This document shows positions 1-9,556 of a DNA stretch of 10,750 nucleotides, in pieces. Both the position numbers and the translations under genes were made by a program. The stretch lies in the NCBI GenBank assembly GCA_003024985.2, contig PXIH01S0037510.1; one strand, written 5' to 3'. Every line of letters begins with the position of its first letter. Positions within the stretch are counted from its first letter, which is position 1. The notes below the pieces were generated by a model. It did not search any database, had not been told where the DNA came from, and saw nothing but the letters and a program-made list of their open reading frames with translations. Origin of the DNA: Euperipatoides rowelli. Taxonomy: Eukaryota > Onychophora > Udeonychophora > Euonychophora > Peripatopsidae.

Positions 1-186
1 TTAAATTTTTTAATATTTTCATTTGATTTAGTTGCCTTTAACAACTTTGTATTTTTTAAAATTATGTCATACATTTCAATGCAACGGTAATTAAAATTGT
101 CGCTACTGTTTATGTAATTGAATCTGTATTGAATAATATTCCAATAATTAATACCCCAATTCACCAATAAAAATATATTGTAAATT

Positions 187-300
187 TATATAAACCGGTA
201 CAAATGGTCGTCTCGAAGCATGGTCTCGGGACGCCGGGATTGAAGACTCAAAACCGGTTTTCCGGTACACCTGAGAGCCCTAGTCAATGAAATACATCAT
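187..300. other. compact GC-rich island, possibly promoter or LTR-like
   Basis: In otherwise AT-rich sequence, about 195-280 is GC-rich and holds many CpGs. It starts just after TATATAAA (187-194). It contains the direct repeat CCGGTACA at 195-202 and 262-269, and a perfect 12-base palindrome AAAACCGGTTTT at 250-261. Two AATAAA hexamers follow on the plus strand at 338-343 and 356-361. A TATA box, a GC-rich transcribed segment and AATAAA signals about 150 bases later would fit the R region of a solo LTR. I could not find convincing TG...CA ends with matching flanking duplications, so this stays a guess. On the minus strand a short frame (VYRKTGFESSIPASRDHAS) is open, with no recognised product. 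Confidence 0.35.
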
Positions 301-1009
301 GTGATATCTAGCAATTATAATGGTATATTTGTTCTGAAATAAAATCAACACCAACAATAAAAACAGTTGCTAATTAGGCAGTGCTAAGATCTTAATGAAA
401 ATTCACTAAACTGTTTACAATGTGAAATGAAAAGACCAAACACAAACTGTTAAAACTTAGTTTACTTTATTTTGTATGCAAAGAAAGGCATAATTTTTTT
501 TTTTCGTATAACAAAAACACCCAACCTACTGAAAAAAGTAATGAAATAAAAAAATCCACATAAAACCAACCCCTGGAGTGAGAATAAAGAATATGAACAT
601 GTTAAGGCTAAAACATTCTATTGACGTATCATTACATGTGATGTGATGCTGAATAGACAGACTATTGGAGCTCAAGGTAGTTGTTTGTTGTTTTTTTTTT
701 TTTTTTTTTGGTTATTTTTTGTTGGTTTAATACAAAGAAAAATATATATGCACAACATGGTCTAACTAATAAGTATGTACATCTTCATGCTATATTACTC
801 TAGCCTCAATTTGAAAATGAAGGAAAAAAATAAATCGCAACAAATGCACCATTGTTGGTTTATAATTAAGTGACCAAGATATTCGAGAAAGGCACAAGAC
901 CACATCACTAAAAAGAAAAAAAAAACACTTTAACAGTTTTCTTTTTATTTTTAAATATATATAAAAAAAATAATAATAAAAAAAAAGATAAAAGAAATTG
1001 GGTGCATTT
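301..1009. other. AT-rich non-coding DNA with homopolymer runs
   Basis: No coding signal is seen. The stretch contains an uninterrupted run of 19 T at 691-709, and A-rich, AT-repeat low-complexity sequence around 910-1000. Such runs are common in AT-rich animal genomes; the T run could also be the reversed tail of a small retroposed sequence on the minus strand, but no element body was recognised next to it. Confidence 0.5.
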
Positions 1010-1210
1010 GCTACGATTAAAAAATGAGAGAAGTTTACAGATGCGAGAAAGGGTTTCTGGTAAACACGGGGATAAAAAGGAAGGGATTAAGATTCAGTAC
1101 AAAATGTGAGTCTGTGGATCAGGTGTGAGGTGATTACAAAGTCAGTTGAACTAGTGGTGTACAGCAGTTAGAATGGAGGCCGCAGGTAGAACTGTTGTCA
1201 CTCCATTTAG
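1010..1210. other. moderately G-rich patch, unassigned
   Basis: The plus strand here is purine-rich and less AT-rich than its flanks, including GGAGGCCGCAGG near 1174-1186. Frames on both strands are short: the minus strand near 1201-1146 could read LPAASILTAVHH before a stop, and the plus strand has a 16-codon ATG frame from 1173. Neither is recognisable. It may be an old repeat or part of an untranslated region. Confidence 0.25.
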
Positions 1211-3249
1211 AAGTGATCAATAGAATTTGATTAGCATGCATTAAAAAATCACTGAACCCCCATAAAACAATTATTATTAAAACTATATACAATAATTTTA
1301 CTAAAACTAATTTTATATTTTAATGTTATTTTTTTTAATCTTGAAAGAGAACATGTGGATTGAATTTTATTGCAAAGTTTAAAAAAAGAAAAATATAAAA
1401 TAACTATATTTCATAGTATAAATTCAAAATTAATTTTTTAATATATAAAATTACAATTGTTTTTTTAAAAAATAAATGAATGAAATTAATAATAAATCCA
1501 CTTTTTTTCCTACAAATCTATATTTTTTAATGGTTATTTTTTTTTGATAAAAATTGAATTAGGTTCATTTTAATATATCAAATAAAGTAAAAAAACTGAT
1601 ATCCATCCATTTAAAATGACTAGTTACCATAATTAAATATTAGTTATATATTTTGTTATAAAATTCTAGAGGTTTTTCCTTAGTAATAAACTGGACTTAC
1701 CATTAGCGCAATCAATTTAACTGCTTGCGTTACTTCATGCTCATTTGGTCTTGCCAATTTTTGAAGTTCATATTATAATTGCATTAATAAATTAACCTTC
1801 AACTTATTGGGCTAAAGACCGATATTTTTCATCACAAATTCATTCTTAAAATAAAAATACATTTCCCATAAAAAGAACTATCACGTTTATTGCTTTTACG
1901 TAATATGCTTAAATCATATGAAAATATCAATGCATGATAAATCAAAAACTATTTACAGTCCTGATATGATCAAATCCCTTTATAATATCATCTTTAATTT
2001 ATATCGGCAAGAGTTTGGTACGGGCTTTGTTCTTTTCCATTCTATTCGGTTACATTCTATATTCTTTTTGTTTTGGACTAATCGCTTTTTTTTTTTTGAG
2101 ACCTAAACAATGCGAATGAGCTAGGAGACTTTAGGACAACCATGTTTACAGGAGAATGCTCTCATTTACTGCGAATCAAATCAAAGGCAATACGGATCTG
2201 GGAGTTCGTCATTTTCGCATTTAAACAACAATTTTATAGTCTCTGGTGCAGGGAATTTTATACTTCAATTTTTATATAGCATTTCTCATAGACATGGATA
2301 TAACTTGCAAAAATTAGTATCGTTTAGGCGGCGGGCATGATACAGCATTTATTTATTATTTATACTCATATATTATTACTATTTAAAGGTAAAATTATAT
2401 ACCTTTACTTCTTGTCATGGAAGAGTATATTAACAAAGTATACAATTATAATTATCAACATATTTTGCTCAAAATTCTTTCTTGACTGGTCTCAGCATGT
2501 TTTTTTTCTACCTTAGTCCAAATTATTATTCAATCTGACACTTTCACACAATTAGTAATTCTCTCAAGCAGGAATCTATATAGAATGGATCATGAATATA
2601 GTCATAAGTTTGATATGTAACAATATGATCCATTTTGGTGCTGTAAAATTAAGAACCATGAGAAGATAAAAAGATCCACAGACTGCCTAATCCCCCACCA
2701 TTTCCCTGTTGTTTTATGCATGTATATGCCTTTATTATAAGATTCTCTACTGGCAGTTTAATAAATAACAAAAATACAAGAAAAATAAAATAAAAAAAAA
2801 TATATTAAAAAAAAGGGTAACAAAATGGTGAAGGATCTTTGCACTGATAAAACACACAGAGAACATTGAGTGGTAAACACTTATAAATCATTCCTTATTA
2901 AACATTTGAATGCAATTTTAAGGTTTTTTTTTTGTTTTGTTATGACATCTTAAAAAGAAAAACAAACAAAAAAAAATAGAAGAGAAACCACTCAGATGGT
3001 AATGATCTGATAAGAGATAGTTTCAAGAACTGGAGTGGATTTGTTCTTAAGGTGCTTTCCGCTAGCAATTCTTAATATTTTTTTTTAAACTTAGTTTTCT
3101 TCAGGAGACTGACTATAGCACAGAATTATTATCTGATTAAATTTATCTGCTAGAATTTTTCAAAAATAAATATTTGAAACTCATTTTTCTTAAAATTTAT
3201 CTTTTTTTTTTTTTTTCAACAGTTGAAAAGTATGATTACGTAGAGTCAT
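1211..3249. other. gene-poor AT-rich stretch
   Basis: I found no supported gene or element in this 2 kb. A 62-codon plus-strand frame at 1918-2106 ends in a run of Phe codons from a T tract and looks like chance. Several TTTATT copies (2731-2736 and around 2350-2362) would be polyadenylation hexamers for a minus-strand transcript, so an even longer unc-13 3' UTR cannot be excluded. A T15 run sits at 3202-3216, followed by CAACAGTTG. Confidence 0.5.
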
Positions 3250-3255
3250 TTTATT
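3250..3255 (-). terminator. candidate polyadenylation signal AATAAA for unc-13
   Basis: TTTATT on the plus strand reads AATAAA on the minus strand. By eye it is the first canonical hexamer downstream of the unc-13 stop. In DNA this AT-rich the motif arises often by chance, and further copies occur at lower coordinates (for example 2731-2736), so its use is unproven. Confidence 0.3.
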
Positions 3256-4833
3256 GATTGCACATTCTTAGGAAACTAGGCGTACACACAATCTAGAACA
3301 GAATCCTATCTCCTTTTTGGATTGTTTTGTGTTTTGATAGAAGCAGCCCATTTTAAGAGATGGGGATAATAACACTACACACAAGAGGACAAATTGATAC
3401 ACAAGAAACACTTGGACCGTTAAACGGATGAATGGGAAACCGACTTTGAAAGAAAGTGATGAGAAAATTTCTGCATTGTTAAACAACTTAATAAATAAAT
3501 GAATTCACAAGTATACATTCTTTCATAGAAAAGGTGAAAGTTGACAAAACTGTCCTGCTCAGTATACAAAAAAAGAAGTTCTGAAATTATTTGTATTAAC
3601 GTCATCCCCCCCAAGTTTTAATTTCATTATGTCAGTATATTTCTTCTGTTGATGGTAACTAGAGGAACAGCATTTTGCATAATGTATGTTACATACTAAA
3701 ATTTTTTGGGAAGGAGGTGATATAACCAAATCGGAGACATGTACAAGGTTAGAGGCGGTTTGTAGTCCTTGTTATACAACTAGGAGAAAAACACAAACCC
3801 CTAGAGAAACTGGGTGATACCATTTTTTTAAGGATATTTGAAAGGTTCGAATGGGTGATGGGTTTATAGAAGCTGACCAAACCGGCTTTGATTGCCGGTA
3901 TCACATTTTTGTATCGTAGAGATGAGAGCTTGGCACTAGACTCCCCAAATTGACTTCCCCCCAAATAAATATGGATTTTAAACATATGTAATCTAGCTAT
4001 AGGCCAACATGTTTTTTTTTCACACTACAGTACTTTCTGGTAGCAGTGATATGCAAATTATTTCATTAAAACCGATGGGATTCATTTTTTCAGAAATGAC
4101 ATATGCTTTCCATTTGATCTTGCCTAATTTAAAATACAATCATTGTTAGAAAGTATTACACAAAGCAGTGAGGAAGTCCATTTCATGCTCTGAAGACAAG
4201 TTCTACTGTACAATAATTTTGTTTCTTCTACCAGGTGGCAGTATGTTTGAAGAAAATTAAGTGAAAGAGACGCAGTTCTATATAGCTTGTACTTAAACTC
4301 AATATCCACGAACGAGGACTGAGAACAGTTGAAGCAAGTAGTATATAACGGGAAACAAATGGAATGTAACAATGGAAACAAAATCCAACAGCAAACAAAA
4401 CAAGTTGATAAATGTCTTTAACATTGTGGCTAAAAGTTCTGTATATTGCTTTCAATGATCTTGAAAAAGTCTAATAAAATAAAATCAGTTAATTGCACAA
4501 ATGTTATACAGAAAACAATTCTTTTTTTTTTTATAATATAACTCCAAATATATAATGACATAAAATAAAAATAAATCCCTCAAATAAACTCTGCAACCTC
4601 TCATCGGAAATAAAAAAAGCGATGACTTTGTTGTTGATGCTATTCAAGCATAAGAATTGACAGAATTGTCTCCAACACCACAAAATAACAAGTCTTTAAA
4701 ATCAGCCTACTATCCAAAACAGGAATTATTGCAATAAAATGATGAAGGAACGTCTAGTAACAGACCGTTGGCTGATTGTTAGTACAGCTATCAATGTAAA
4801 ATCTAACACATAGCTCTCACTCTGTTTTTTTAG

Positions 4834-5007
4834 GCTTAATTAGAATTACTTGGCTAATATCCACCAGATGTCATACTTTGTAGGACCACAGGCTCTTGGG
4901 GAGGCGACACCACCAAGGAAGCTGATGGCTGTAACGTTCAATCTTTTTGACGGCACGACGGCTAAACCTGGATGTTCTGGGCCTGGCACAAGAAGGTATT
5001 TTTTTCA
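4834..5007. other. GC-richer block of unknown nature with open frames on both strands
   Basis: This stretch is clearly richer in G+C and CpG than its surroundings (it contains GAGGCGAC, AACGTT and GACGGCACGACGGC). On the minus strand a 52-codon frame is open from 5004 to 4849, containing GPEHPGLAVVPSKRLNVTA and, later, GPTKYDIWWILAK before a TAA. It is preceded by an in-frame TGA and has no obvious start. On the plus strand a frame is open from 4844 to the TGA at 5156-5158. The plus strand also shows a T7-AG at 4826-4833 and AAG|GTATTT at 4995/4996, which together resemble exon borders, but all the frames between them contain stops or end early. I do not recognise any product. It could be a relic exon, a SINE or other repeat, or a conserved UTR element. 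Confidence 0.4.
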
Positions 5008-5125
5008 GTTATCACCCTTGGCTATCTTTCAAATATATAACAAATTATTCAAATTTCCTTCCGTAAACCAGGCAGATTCTGTCATGAGCACCACAATTTT
5101 TTTAAAAACAGTCATTAATAATTTC

Positions 5126-5411
5126 TCACATAGTGAAATCTTCTTGTCGACATTCTGACTTTAATTTAACAAATTCTTTTGCCACTTCATCATTAGTCCT
5201 CTGTGACAGAATCCGCAGAACAGTCCAGCCGGTCTCATCCAACTGGACGCGCTTGCCTAGCGCACACCAGCATGCGCAGCTTCCTGCGTCTACGATATCT
5301 CTTAGCTGCATTACCGCCACTCCAATCAAACGATCCTCCCGGGCAAAACAGTAGTCCTTAACACATATGTGTAGTTCATAGGCATCTGGATCATCTTCGT
5401 TGCCAAGAATA
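5126..5411 (-). CDS. unc-13: unc-13/Munc13 homologue, terminal coding exon (C-terminal part of the C2C domain)
   Basis: This exon encodes the last 94 residues, plus one base of a split codon, of a UNC-13/Munc13 protein. That family primes synaptic and dense-core vesicles for SNARE-dependent fusion at the presynaptic membrane. What is seen: the frame opens with [20 protein letters not shown], continues through [24 protein letters not shown] and DETGW, and ends with [20 protein letters not shown] before a short tail and a TGA at 5128-5126. These blocks are the family's conserved C-terminal C2C segment, which lacks the full calcium-binding aspartate set in known members. The upstream edge is set by a T15-CAG acceptor, which leaves one base (5411) completing a codon split after its second base. 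The frame runs open further upstream but there reads intron sequence rich in Phe. Unusual detail: Cys follows the conserved Trp (CWCALGK), where relatives usually have Leu. The exon looks intact and functional. The rest of the gene lies beyond the window on the high-coordinate side. Confidence 0.95.
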
Positions 5412-5430
5412 CTGAAAAAAAAAAAAAAAG
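5412..5430 (-). promoter_or_regulatory. splice acceptor of the terminal unc-13 exon
   Basis: Read on the minus strand, 5430 to 5412 is a C, fifteen T and then CAG, immediately before the first base of the UNC-13 coding match. A long pyrimidine tract ending in CAG is a textbook U2-type 3' splice site. Conservation of the protein starts exactly at this junction, which supports it. The intron interrupts a codon after its second base (phase 2). Confidence 0.9.
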
Positions 5431-6198
5431 AATTTAGAAAATTTGATAAAAGCCAATATATAAATTTTACAATTATATTCAATATCCTACAGTTTAATTA
5501 CATAGATGATTATAATAATTATTATAAATCCATCAGTTTATTTAAGTCTCAAGTTGGCTATCAATTTCTCTAACCATCCACCAAACCAATTATTCATCAA
5601 TCATTTATTTAATTTATCTGTCTATATCTTTCCATCAATCAGTCTACCATATAATTGTGGGGAAATTACTATTAGAGGCAAATTACAAAATTCTTTGAAA
5701 AATGAAAGAATATAAGCACAAATAGGGAAAGGGAAAGGCCGGTAAGCACATCTTTTTTTCAAACGACTCTGATCAAAAATATACAGTTTCCATTTAATCC
5801 AAAATGTTGTTGCTATTTTAATGTCTGTAACAAACATTTTTTGATTATCCTTTTCTAGAGCTTGTATATCTAGAGCAGGCACACAAGATGGGAATGGCTT
5901 GAAGATTGCTTTAACATTTCAAAAAGAATAATTTATGTGAATATAAATTATATGTACATTGTAGTTCCAATTTTTTGACATAACCTAACAAAAAGATTTA
6001 AGCTATTATTAGAATAAAATATTTTTTTTTTGAGAATGCGCAGTCATGCCAACAGAGATACACTATGCTAACTTAAATTTATCAGATTTTATTGTTTTAT
6101 TTAAATTTTCTCTCAGTTTATATTATATTTTAATAACATCTTTATTGGTAACAATGAAAGATTTAATATTACAAGAATTTTGATTCAAAAGGTAATAA
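5431..6198. other. intron sequence between the unc-13 acceptor and the LINE, with simple repeats
   Basis: No coding signal is seen on either strand; frames at 5506-5715 (plus) and 5622-5882 (minus) are unrecognisable. It contains a perfect 18-base palindrome of A and T at 5510-5527 and a degenerate tetranucleotide-like tract of ATCC/ATCA/ATCT units at about 5527-5650. From about 6030 on, GAGAATGCGCAGTC and what follows may already be the LINE 5' UTR. Confidence 0.5.
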
Positions 6199-7323
6199 AT
6201 GAGTGTCATTGATTATGATCAAATTCCTAACGAAATAAGAGATCGACATTTTGCAACGTGTTTCTCTTTTTAAAATTAACTTTTGAAAGAATTTCTTTAA
6301 CTAAGACATTGAATTCATCATCGTTAAAATTATCTTTGCTTAAAATAATGGAATCAACCTCACCTATTAATTTGGATGAACTTTTAAATATAAAAAATCG
6401 CTACTGTTAATCAAGAAGGCAGCAGATGCATTAGGAGACTCGTTCACTGTAGTTTGTGGCGCGATTGATAAACAGGGCAAATTGATAAGCTACAATGAAA
6501 AGGTTGTTTTTGAACTTCTCATTCAAAATGGTATAGAAAACAACATCAAAGAATTCCTTTTACTCAAAACAAGATTAGTTCTATACATTCGTTTTGACAA
6601 TAAAGCAGATTCTATTAAATTTAAAAAAATTATTAATAACATCAACGGTAACAGGATTTTATATCCAAATTCTATTGTTCAAGACAATGATGGTGATTTA
6701 ACCATTGTTAAAATAATTGATCTTACACTGATATTTAGAGATGAAGTATTAAAAAAAATCTAAAACCTTACGAGAAATAATTTCTTATAAACATAAGAAA
6801 AGTCAATGATAAAATATCATGCATTTCTTTACCTACTACAATCATCTTTAAAAAATACAAAGATACTAAACTATTAGAGATTCCTTATTACATACTTTAA
6901 CCATCAAAAAACTTTGCATGGATCTTTATAGAAAACAGACCGTCATTTTGAAATAAATGCAAATTGATAGGTCATTCGGTTAAGGATTGTAAAGCAAAAT
7001 GATGTTCAATCTGTAACGTTTATTTCCTTAATCAGCATAAATGTGATGAAACACGAAAGATTAATGATACTCCATATATAAACCTTGAAGTCTTTGACAT
7101 TGATGATGATGTTTTTGATAACATTAAAGAATCAAATAATAAAACTTCGACTACAAAAATGTCTGTAGCAATAAAATAATTACCCCTATAAAAGATATTG
7201 GAAATACAAATAGGGAAAAACTTTCACCTATAGAAAATGATGATCTGTTGATCCAAAAGATTAATTGAAAAAGAGATATTACAAGAGTTTAACGACAGCG
7301 TTAAAAAAGGAAGATCAGATTAA
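6199..7323 (+). pseudogene. LINE ORF1 relic (gag-like, zinc-knuckle nucleic-acid-binding protein)
   Basis: ORF1 proteins of this class bind the element RNA and form the ribonucleoprotein needed for retrotransposition. The relic opens at ATG 6199 (MSVIDYDQIPNEIRDR), stops at 6271-6273, shifts frame, and is longest and clearest from about 6417 to 6763, a segment that includes DALGDSFTVVCGAID and VLYIRFDNKADS. After a further shift the reading ends in two cysteine-histidine motifs. The first, at about 6949-6990, is C-X2-C-X4-H-X4-C with the first Cys codon now TGA. The second, at 7003-7044, reads CSIC...HKC and is preceded by a TGA where Trp is likely. A last piece, EILQEFNDSVKKGRSD, ends at TAA 7321-7323. 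At least four frame changes and several stops make it nonfunctional. The exact ORF1 end is uncertain. Confidence 0.75.
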
Positions 7324-7441
7324 AACAAATCAAGTAAAAATGATAAGAAAAATCAAATTTATTATTAAAGTGGCTGAAATTCAATAATCTACTGAAAGGA
7401 TCATAATAATTTTTGATTTGTTGATATTTCTTTATGTAACT

Positions 7442-8276
7442 ATGGAGTTGATTAAAATTACATCTCTAAATGTGCAAGGAATTAATAACTTTAATATGAG
7501 ATCTATCTATTAAAATTTATAAAATCTAATAAATCATCCATCCATGCTTTTCAAGAAACAAAAATGAAAAAAACGGATAACTTTCAATTAAAATCTCTAG
7601 AACAAGATTTCATTATATTTGAAGGTAGAAAATTTTCTGCTTCTAAAGGTGTAATAACATTAATTAAAAAAAATCTCCAATATTTAAAAACTGTAAACTG
7701 ATATTTTGTGACCCAAGATACAATATTGTTAGACTATTGATTAATGGTAATGATGTATTGTTGATCAACCTATGTGCACCTAACAAATCAGAACAAGCTA
7801 GGACAATCATAACTAATATTATTGAAAAAATCTCCTGCTATAATGATCCTATTATTTGGCTAGGAGATTTTAACCTACAAAAAGTAGAAAAATGTAAAAT
7901 TCTTAAGGCATTTATATCAAAAAGGAATCTGATTGATTGTTCATTTTTCAATCGTAATATTGATTCATTTAATAGAATTACTCACTTTTCATCTACTAAA
8001 ATTATTGATTATATTTTTGTTGAAAAAAATTTAATTTCTAATCCTGTATTTGTTGTCAGACCAGTATTTTTTCAGATCATTTAGCTATTAATTTTTCATT
8101 CTCTGAACATAGACATATTACCGTATGCTTCACCCTCCATTAAATTTGAAATTGCTGATTATAATGTTTTATATTGTATAATATATAGGGTCTTAGACCA
8201 ATATGATAGAAGTTATGGCAAATGGGTCCTACTTAAGAAAGAAATGGCTAAATATATTTCTGGTATAAATAGATAA
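7442..8276 (+). pseudogene. ORF2 segment: apurinic-like (exonuclease-endonuclease-phosphatase fold) endonuclease and linker
   Basis: The EEP-fold endonuclease of LINEs nicks target DNA to prime reverse transcription. Its motifs survive in order across three frames: SLNVQGINN (Asn motif) from 7442; FQETKM with the catalytic Glu at about 7546-7566, after a shift at 7510; then INLCAPN and WLGDFNL (Asp and Asn) in the frame open from 7701 to 8084; then IIDYIFVEKN near 8005; and finally SDHLAINFSF (catalytic Asp-His) at 8072-8101 in another frame. A 53-codon piece at 8115-8276 continues the ORF2 linker (ILPYASPSIKFEIADY, then KWVLLKKEMAKYI). The set of active-site residues looks complete, so inactivation is due to the frame breaks and not to loss of catalytic residues. 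Confidence 0.85.
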
Positions 8277-8558
8277 TTTGTAGATAATCTGGACTTCTAA
8301 CATTAAGGTCCCGCAAAATGCAACGGAATATTTACTAGAAATTGGAAAGGCAAATACTGTAACGTATTCTAATATAAAGATCCAATTAAAAAACTTCCAT
8401 GAAAAAAGATGACCATCTTTTAAAAATTAAAAATTATAAAAATATTATAAATAATAAAGAAAATATTTCTAAAGACTTAACTAGCAGAATCTTTAGAAAA
8501 AGTAAAAAAATGGGTCCAAAAAATCATAAAACAAAATATCTTAGATTACACTGAGGAT
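8277..8558 (+). pseudogene. heavily eroded ORF2 linker between endonuclease and reverse transcriptase
   Basis: No frame stays open for long here, and A-rich codons for Lys, Asn and Ile dominate. By position this is the region that joins the endonuclease to the fingers of the reverse transcriptase in L1/Tx1-type ORF2 proteins, usually helical and rich in basic residues. Fragments such as QLKNFHEKR (about 8385-8411) would fit. The assignment rests on the flanking domains; the sequence itself shows no diagnostic motif. Confidence 0.5.
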
Positions 8559-9556
8559 TTGGATCAATATGTTTATGATAGATATAAAGAACAGCTATCG
8601 ATTAATATTTCATCAGATAATGAAAAACATCTGGATTTATTATACTTTGATATAGATTATGATTTGCAATACTCTTTCACCACTTCTATTGAAATGATAG
8701 TAGAAGCAATTGACAGTCTAAATAAATTTGCAACACCAGGTCCAGATTCAATTGGAATTGAGATGTATAAAAAGTTCTCACATTTTTTGCTTCCTATTGT
8801 TAAATAATTATTTAATATGTATATTAATAAAAATATTTCATTAATTTCTTCAATCAATTCTATTTTTTTCTCTTATTAACAAGAATGATAACGTTTTGAA
8901 ATCTGCTGGTAATTCCTCGAATGATTATAGACCTATTAGTATTGAAAATGTTGATCAAAATTTTTTTTTTACTAAAATTAACAAAATTTTTAATCAAAAG
9001 GCAAAAAACTTGATCAAACCTTTCCTCTTTGCTGCAAAGGGAAAGTCCATCCAAACACCTCTTTCTATTTAACAGAAGCTATTAATACCGTAATGAAAGA
9101 TAAAAATAAAGAAGCAATTCTTTTAATAGTTGACTTTACCCAGGCCTTTAATAATATATCTTTGGAATTTTTATCAAATAAAATTTTAAAACTGTTTGGT
9201 CATTCTAACCTTTCCAGAGCTTTGATTAATTATTTATACATTAGATCATGTCATATAAAAGTAATGGTTAATTATCTCCAGAGTTTAAAATTACTAAATC
9301 AGTTCCTCAAGGATCTTCACTTAGTGATACTTTATTCAATATTTTTGTCAATGATCTGATGGATCAGTTAAAAAATAATCTGACAGGTTTATATATAAGA
9401 TCTTTTAAGACCAATTTTAGAGTAATCTCCTACATGGATGATCTTGCCGTTTTTTGCTCAGACAATTTTGATCTGGACACGGCAAAAGAAATCCTAAATG
9501 ATTTTATTTTAAAATCAGGGGCAATCATTAATTACAAAAAAATCATATGCATATGA
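8559..9556 (+). pseudogene. ORF2 segment: reverse transcriptase fingers and palm
   Basis: The RT domain copies element RNA into DNA at the nicked target. Motifs in order: TPGPDSIGIEMYKKF (fingers, about 8732-8776) in the 8559-8807 frame; after a stop and a shift, NDYRPISIENVD (about 8920-8955) and FAAKGKSIQTP (about 9029-9060); after another shift at about 9070, LIVDFTQAFNN, in which the Asp at 9132-9134 is the motif A metal ligand; after a shift between about 9260 and 9290, VPQGSSLSDTLFNIFVNDL (motif B, from 9302); and YMDDLAVF with the paired Asp codons at 9437-9442 (motif C). All three catalytic aspartates are retained. The breaks make the domain nonfunctional as it stands. Confidence 0.92.

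Larger units (their letters stand above)
3250..5125 (-). other. putative 3' untranslated region of unc-13
   Basis: Downstream of the unc-13 stop there is no continuing coding similarity. Scanning the minus strand from the stop, I found no canonical AATAAA until 3255-3250, which would give a 3' UTR of about 1.9 kb. Short open frames on the minus strand here (for example 3749-3985, 4124-4381 and 4228-4455) resemble no family I recognise and are most likely chance. An ATTAAA variant at about 3622-3617 could give a shorter end. The extent is inferred from signals only. The GC-richer block at about 4834-5007 lies within it. Confidence 0.4.

Noticed and set aside
187-300. tRNA gene or tRNA-derived SINE in the GC-rich island
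   Set aside because: GCTTCGAGACGACC on the minus strand vaguely recalls a B box, but there is no matching A box, acceptor stem or cloverleaf.
691-709. T19 run as the tail of a minus-strand retroposed gene copy
   Set aside because: No gene-like or SINE-like body was recognised next to it, and no flanking duplication was evident.
1918-2106. 62-codon plus-strand open frame
   Set aside because: It ends in Phe codons from a T run, has ordinary AT-rich composition and resembles no known protein.
3202-3225. T15 followed by CAACAG on the plus strand, resembling a splice acceptor
   Set aside because: The sequence after it has an early stop in the readings checked and no coding similarity; T runs are common here.
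3268-4455. Several 64-85 codon minus-strand open frames downstream of unc-13
   Set aside because: They overlap one another in different frames, show no recognisable domains or splice context, and sit where the unc-13 3' UTR would be.
5133-5354. 73-codon plus-strand open frame
   Set aside because: It is the antisense shadow of the conserved unc-13 exon.
5510-5527. Perfect 18-base A/T palindrome
   Set aside because: Such palindromes are expected by chance in very AT-rich DNA, and nothing functional adjoins it.
8657-9054. Two minus-strand open frames of 64-66 codons
   Set aside because: They are antisense to recognisable RT motifs of the LINE (TPGPDS and NDYRPI).
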